Source: Triops longicaudatus (lineage: Eukaryota; Arthropoda; Branchiopoda; Notostraca; Triopsidae). From it: a DNA stretch of 64,000 nucleotides. Made by a program: the position numbers and the translations under genes. The notes beneath the pieces are model-generated. The model did no database searches. It was not told the origin of the DNA and worked only from the letters and a program-made list of their open reading frames with translations. The stretch spans positions 124,001 through 188,000 of the forward strand of contig JAGQDJ010000155.1 in assembly GCA_022885665.1 (NCBI GenBank). Direction: 5' to 3'. Positions within the stretch are counted from its first letter, which is position 1. Each line of letters starts with the position of its first letter. Positions 58,517 to 64,000 of this stretch are shown here, one piece after another.

Positions 58517-60831
58517 GTAAATGCATTTATATAATGTCTTAACACATGTGTTTCGTTTTATTGTGAAGAGTGTTTCAAATCGATTACATCAGACTTTTTA
58601 CACTTAAAAAAAAAAAAAAAAAAAAAAACACACACACAAAAAGCTCGCTAATGGCGTTTTTCTATAGTCTTCCCAGTGGATGTGCCTTGCCCCTCCCAAA
58701 ACGGACAACGAGATCTAACGCGTATCACATTTATCAGTTTTCAGCTAAAGGATACATATATAACGCATGCAGGATATATATTAAAAAGTATATTTTATTT
58801 TTGTTATCTATAGATCTTTGTTATTCATAATGTTTAATTAAAAAGAATTGTTGACGAATTGGCCTGTTCACATTGAATGATACTTTGGTACTTTAAAATA
58901 CTCACGTTACTTTTTGTCGTTTGTATAGAAGGAATAAGCCTTGTTGTCCAAATGTTTGGCATTCAAATTCGAACCATGTGAGATCTAACTTGTATGCCAC
59001 ATTAGCTGAAGAATTATATTAAGGAGAATAACTGAAGGATACTTTGGAAATACGGAATGCTTCAATTCAATTGTGAACAATTGACTAACCAGTATCTTTC
59101 CACGAAACGGGCTTTTTCTTCCGAAACAACTATTAACTTCGAAGAAAAATAACGGACAGTTCTCGCGCAAACTTAAACATTATGAAATAATTTAAAAAAC
59201 ACCTTTAGACATCAACAAATATGGCATGAGCAGGACCTAAATAATGCCCAAAATTGTATGGTGAACATTAACTACCCGGAACGAAAAGCCCAAGAGCAAC
59301 GAAGCAACATTTCCCATGCTCACCTCTAATAAATTTTCAACGAACTGCCAATATTTTAAGCGAACTTAATAGCTAGTAAGTGAACTTAATCGACACTAAA
59401 CAAAGGACAATAAGCTTTCTTTGTAAAGGCGAACGACAAAAGGCTGTTTACTCGTTTACTCAGATATGAAGTACAGCGCCAAGAAGTCTTTGCGGAGAAT
59501 TTTATCATTAAAGTTCGTAGGGTACCGTTGCCAGGAGCAGTCTATTTCTATCAGTACCCAGCATCAGAAGCAGAAAATTAATTTCACTCGTAAGATTCTG
59601 TACAATGGGAAAAACTGGACGGAAAAATTTGGTACTTCTTTTTACAAGTTTCCATGCAAGTTTCCAGGAGCTTAGCGCAGATGCGTCATATCTGAACTTG
59701 ACTGTAGCATTGGGTTACAACGATATCCGATTACTGGTTCGCGGAAATCTACTTCGTCCATGGTTGATACCCGAAGGTAACTTTTCGCTTTGAAAAAGGG
59801 TTAAATAACCATCCCTACAGTGTTAAATACTTTTTTCAAGCTTTTTACTTAATATTATTAAACGTACATACGTTTTTACACGTACAACGCTGCTGCTGTA
59901 ATTCACGTTTTCAGTTTTCTTTCCTACAAATTTACGTATTTGTTACTCTACTGTATCTTTAGATTTGAAAGTGAATTCGAAACTTCTTACGTTCTATTTT
60001 CGTTAGTTTTCTTATTTAAGTTTAGCTGAATTAAATGACTTTTTCGTTATTTTTTTCCGAGGGAAATCTCCGTTAGCGGTCGATCATTCGGATTTTTTAA
60101 AATTTTCTATAAGTAAAAACGTAATTAGTGACTCAAAGGCGAGGAAAAAATTGTTTTCTAAAGGCCGTAAAACATTATGCCACACGCTCGCTATCGTTTT
60201 TCGTCCACCTTCTTGCGCTCCTAGATAAGTGACACAAATCCAAAAAAAACTACTGAACTAGAACTACCTACCCTAAACGGCTTGAATACAAACAACGAAA
60301 AAAATCTGAACCTCTCAGATCGAGTATAAGGGACAAGGAAATATCTTGGCGATAATTCGGTAAGACGAATATCAACGCACGCTTGAACGCTATCAACGCA
60401 ACGCTCCGTTTCCCAAACTGATGTGTATGAAAGGTTACGTTATAGGACTTTAATTTTGTGAACACATGGCGCTTTTATTCCAAACAAAAAGATCACGTTA
60501 CGCAGGCTTATAACATTCGCATGTTTTTAAAAAGCCAGATTCGTAGCCATTTTCGTAGTACACTTTCACACTGGCCTGCTTTAGTTTCAAAAAATGGGGA
60601 CACTTTTATTATGTTTAATTTTTACTTGAAGAGTTTTCTATGTAACTCCCCTATTTAGAAGTAATCGTCAAGTTTTCGTGAAGAAAAAAGAGGAGAATTA
60701 CCAGATAAAATAATGAGGGTAATACTTGAAAACGCATGAACTGGTTGTTGCGTTGCGCCACCTATTGGCCGGGTTTTTACTTCTCGGTAAACCAGCTGCG
60801 GGAAGCCGACGGAGTTGCTTAGCTTGTTGGG
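58517..60831. other. Noncoding DNA between the A2M pseudogene and the intact A2M gene
   Basis: AT-rich, with an A-run followed by a short CA repeat at 58605-58637. I recognise no gene. One exon-like segment, 59668-59776, has an AG acceptor and a GTAACT donor. Its phrase VALGY..IRLLVRGN loosely recalls the TALGRLNVTVRGE part of the neighbouring A2M fragment and may be another decayed remnant. The call is weak. Confidence 0.6.
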
Positions 60832-60867
60832 TATATAACACCCACTGCTGCCTATGCGAAATCATTT
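60832..60867 (+). promoter_or_regulatory. Core promoter of the A2M gene: TATA box and initiator
   Basis: TATATAA is at 60832-60838. The arthropod-type initiator TCATTT is at 60862-60867, with its A at 60864, 32 nt after the TATA start. The ATG in context CACCATGG follows at 60886, giving a predicted 5' UTR of about 22 nt. The spacing is what a focused arthropod promoter should show. Confidence 0.7.
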
Positions 60868-60885
60868 CCACTGTCGCGCTTCACC

Positions 60886-63800
60886 ATGGAGCTCGTTGGT
60901 GGGAAACTCTGGTCTGGTATTGTATGCCTTCTCTTGGGGCTGTTTTTAAGTGCTTTAACCGTTAGCGCAAATACGAGGTAACAAAAACAGTAAACTAAAA
61001 TATGTACAATGGAACTAATGACCTCAAATAAAATAAAAACAGGGGTTTTCTACTAACGGGTCCCAAACAACTTCTCAAAGGTACCGAAGAAAGGTTTTGT
61101 TTGCATCTGCAAGGGGTTCGAAGTGCAGGTCACGTGACTTTAGAACTTCAGAGCGAAAACCAAACCCTTGGCTTACCAACCTTACAACGAATTGACCCGC
61201 GTGAGTACTTCAGTTTAACAGCAATTTTTCCATCATTTTCGTTGTTTTCTCTCGTGTATTCTGTCAAGTATTGCAACATTTTTAATTTATCTTTATTATT
61301 TTTGTAGAAAATGTTGACTACGAGGGCTGTATTCCGCTTGTTTTAGCGGTTCCCACAGAAATCAAAGGTTATTCATACCACCTTAAACTAAAAGTGGACT
61401 GGGATGATAGCAACACGGATTTGGTCATTGATACAACCAAGGAGATCTCCATTAGTGACGGAAATCATCATCTGCAACTTATCCAGACTGACAAAGCTTG
61501 GTACACCCCGGGACAGTTGGTTCGCTTTCGCGCTTTGACATTGACTCATCTGTTGCAACCGGTTGTCACAACGGTAATCTTCAACAGATACATGTGTGTA
61601 ACTACACTAAACGAAATTGCTTTTATTTTTTCAGCTCAAAAGGGTTTTTATTTTGAATCCGAGCAACATTATTGTCGCTGAATGGAAAGACGTCACTTCA
61701 GACCTTGGCTTAGTTCAGTTAGAATTGCAACTCTCGCCGGAACCTGTTCAAGTAAGGTTTATTCCTTTGATTCCTAAAGTTTTGAGTTTTTTCACCGTTT
61801 TAAACTTTACTGGATGAGTTTTTTTTATCTTATTATATTTATGAATTTCATAGGGGGTATGGAAAATTAATGTGGATAATGGCGTCACCAAAGACACGAA
61901 AGAATTTGAGGTCAAAGAATATGTTCTACCGCGATTCGAGGTGGCCATTCAAGCTCCTTACGCAGTTTCTCCCAAGGCTGAAAGTTTCAACTTCAGCGTC
62001 TGTGCAAAGTACTTATATACTATCTATGGCAATATTTAAACTTTTTCCAATACGAAGTTATTTTTATACATTTTCAATTTGATGTGAGGTCGTAATTAGT
62101 ACTGTTACTTATATTTACGTTGTTTTTTTTTCGGGAATAGATATACGTTCGGGCAACCCGTTTTGGGAGAGGTTGAAGCTGTAGTCCAGTATCATCGGCA
62201 CATATTTTGGTTTTACCCTACCTATATCGGTAACGAGTCAGAAGAAGACGAACGAACGGTGAAACTTTACGGAAAAATTGATAAAGAAACTGGCTGTCAT
62301 CAAATGGTTTTACCTCTTTCAAAATTTGACATCGATAAGGAGAACGACTTCTTTAACGGTAACATTGAGGTAATAATAATAAAAATAGTACCTTCAAATA
62401 TTTTATTCGTACAAAATCCTTTTATTAAAAAAATTATATTAAATAATTATAAACTGTTCTAACTTGAGAATTCTTTCGATTAGATTACGGGCCAAGTCAC
62501 CGAAAAAGGCACCGAAATAAAACGCAATGCTACGAGCAGCGTTCCGTTGCGAACTGAACCACAATCGAGTGTTGATATCAACCTCGGCAATGGAAGTCCG
62601 AATACGTTCCGATTAGGTTTGCCTTTCATCGGCCGAGTAAATATTAAAAACAGAAATGCAGTACAGTTGTAAAGCTTTATTAACGAATTTTTATCCTAAG
62701 GGAAACTTGCAACTATTACCCGGGAAATCTCCGATTCTCAATGAGAAAGTTAACGTTTGTGTCCAAGAAGGATTTAAGAATCTCAACTCAACGTCCTGGA
62801 ACAAGATCAAGTATTCCGCAACCCAGAAATGTGTCAATGTCACGACCGACGCTAATGGCGAATTTGTGTACTCCTTCCTGCCAAATAATGCAGAAGCTGT
62901 CGAGTATAAAGTTAAAGTATGAAAAATGACTACAGAACTGAACATAGAAAGACTTAGCAAATGGATTTAAAAACAGTGATGATAATGTACGTTTCACTAG
63001 GCGAAGTATATTGAAAAGAACAAGGAAACTTCGAAGAGCTTAAAACCCATGTACTCCCCGTCAAGGAGTTTTGCTTTGATTCCAACCGTACCAAGCCAAC
63101 CTATCCCTTGCAATAGCAATTTAACCGTCAAAGTTTATTTCAACAACGTTGAAAGTGGTAAAAATGTGCGGTTGCATTATTTCGTCACGGGCCGTGGTGA
63201 CCTTCTCGCTCATGGAATCAAAGAAGCAGCGCAAATGAAAACGGTCAATGTGGATTTGCCTGGAGTCTTGGACGAAACCAAGTAGCATAGGCCTAAATTC
63301 ACCTACGCAGAAATACAAAGTTAGCACGTGTTACTCTACAACAGATCGCCCTTACAAGTAAACACGCTCGACTTGGAAGTGACTGTGCTGCCATCTTTCT
63401 ACCCCAAGGCTTCAGTTATGGTCTACTACGTCCGGGAAGACGGCGAAGTCGTGACGGCGCATACAGAAATCGCGGTAGCGTCTTGCTTCCCGAACCCGGT
63501 CATGTTGCAATGGGACGCCGAGAGGAAGTATCCCGGCACGCTCGCAAACCTGAAAATCCACAGCTCGCCTGGTTCGCTGTGCGGCTTGAGCGTGGTGGAC
63601 AAAAGCGTCATCCTCGCGAAACCGGAATGGCAATTAAAAGAAGAAATCGTTTTAGGACAAGCGGAGTATTTCACTATTAATAAATATGCTTATCCGAAGC
63701 AAACCACACCGGATTACGTTCACTGTCAACGAAGTTAGCATAAAGCTTGTTTAAACTATTACTACCTGATAGTTTTATGCAATTTGTAATTTATTTTTTT

Positions 63801-63973
63801 TTCCAGTTGCGAAAAATGAGGATATGACAACAACTAGCTCCATAACAATTACGGATTCACCTGCTGCCGATGCAACGGATGTAATTACAGAAAGTGCTAG
63901 TCTTTCCGAATTACCGAAATATGGACGCTGGGTTTATTCGTCATATTATGAAGACGCTGTAGAAGCTTTCGAC
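60886..63973 (+). CDS. Alpha-2-macroglobulin/thioester-containing protein, N-terminal 741 codons (continues past window)
   Basis: Secreted A2M-family protein, which in arthropods traps proteases or tags microbes in haemolymph. Exons are 60886-60977, 61043-61200, 61308-61573, 61635-61751, 61854-62008, 62141-62369, 62484-62636, 62701-62916, 63001-63281, 63345-63733, 63807-63973. All introns are GT..AG and the total is 2,223 nt, exactly 741 codons with no break. Residues 1-28 form a signal peptide (CLLLGLFLSALTVSA). MG domains follow, with hallmark segments GPKQLLKGTEERF (MG1), QTDKAWYTPGQLVRFRAL (MG2), EYVLPRFEV and CAKYTFGQPVLGEV (MG3), VMVYYVREDGE (MG5-6) and GLSVVDKSVILAK (MG6). A Ser/Thr/Asp-rich stretch at residues about 690-715 fits the bait region, then YYEDAVEAFD. 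The start is fixed by the Kozak context, signal peptide and promoter. Thioester and C-terminal domains lie outside the window, so activity cannot be judged. A2M, CD109 and TEP subclasses cannot be fully separated from this half. Confidence 0.92.
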
Positions 63974-64000
63974 GTAAGAATTATTCATTTCAACGCAGTG

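Noticed and set aside
1..64000. CRISPR arrays, prokaryotic operons or bacterial mobile elements
   Set aside because: The gene structure is plainly eukaryotic. The repeats found have no spacer-repeat regularity.

Overview
The window is eukaryotic nuclear DNA, most probably from an arthropod. The evidence is long AT-rich introns with GT..AG boundaries, a Lar-type receptor tyrosine phosphatase with the 3 Ig + 9 FN3 + 2 PTP layout of insect Lar, and a TATA box plus TCATTT initiator in front of the second gene. I cannot name the species. All recognised genes are on the + strand.

Layout: 1-20517 contains no exon I can support. It is either upstream DNA or the large first intron of Lar, and it holds tandem repeats, an AT-rich array and many copies of a short palindromic motif around CTGCAGTAAT. 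20518-54686 carries 27 constitutive coding exons of Lar. Joined, they give one uninterrupted frame of 2,017 residues plus stop; only the signal-peptide exon(s) are missing. Two additional phase-preserving microexons (24 nt and 9 nt) lie in Lar introns. Lar introns also hold two 495-bp solo-LTR-like insertions, an inverted fragment of the same family, and many T-rich simple repeats. A 3' UTR runs to an AATAAA signal near 55820.

55970-56170 holds a tRNA-derived, SINE-like sequence next to an imperfect inverted repeat. 56305-58516 is a broken, intron-containing fragment of an alpha-2-macroglobulin (A2M) gene. It has a mutated thioester motif (GCGEKN), two frame breaks, a missing internal block and no 5' half. 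58517-60831 is noncoding, apart from one doubtful exon-like remnant. From 60886 to the window end lies the first 741 codons (11 exons) of an intact A2M/thioester-protein gene with its promoter; it continues beyond the window.

The two genes are functionally unrelated. Lar is a neuronal cell-surface receptor phosphatase; A2M is a secreted humoral protease-trapping and immune protein. The most informative oddities are the two Lar microexons, the decayed A2M duplicate beside its intact relative, the solo-LTR family, and the over-frequent palindromic motif in the noncoding DNA.
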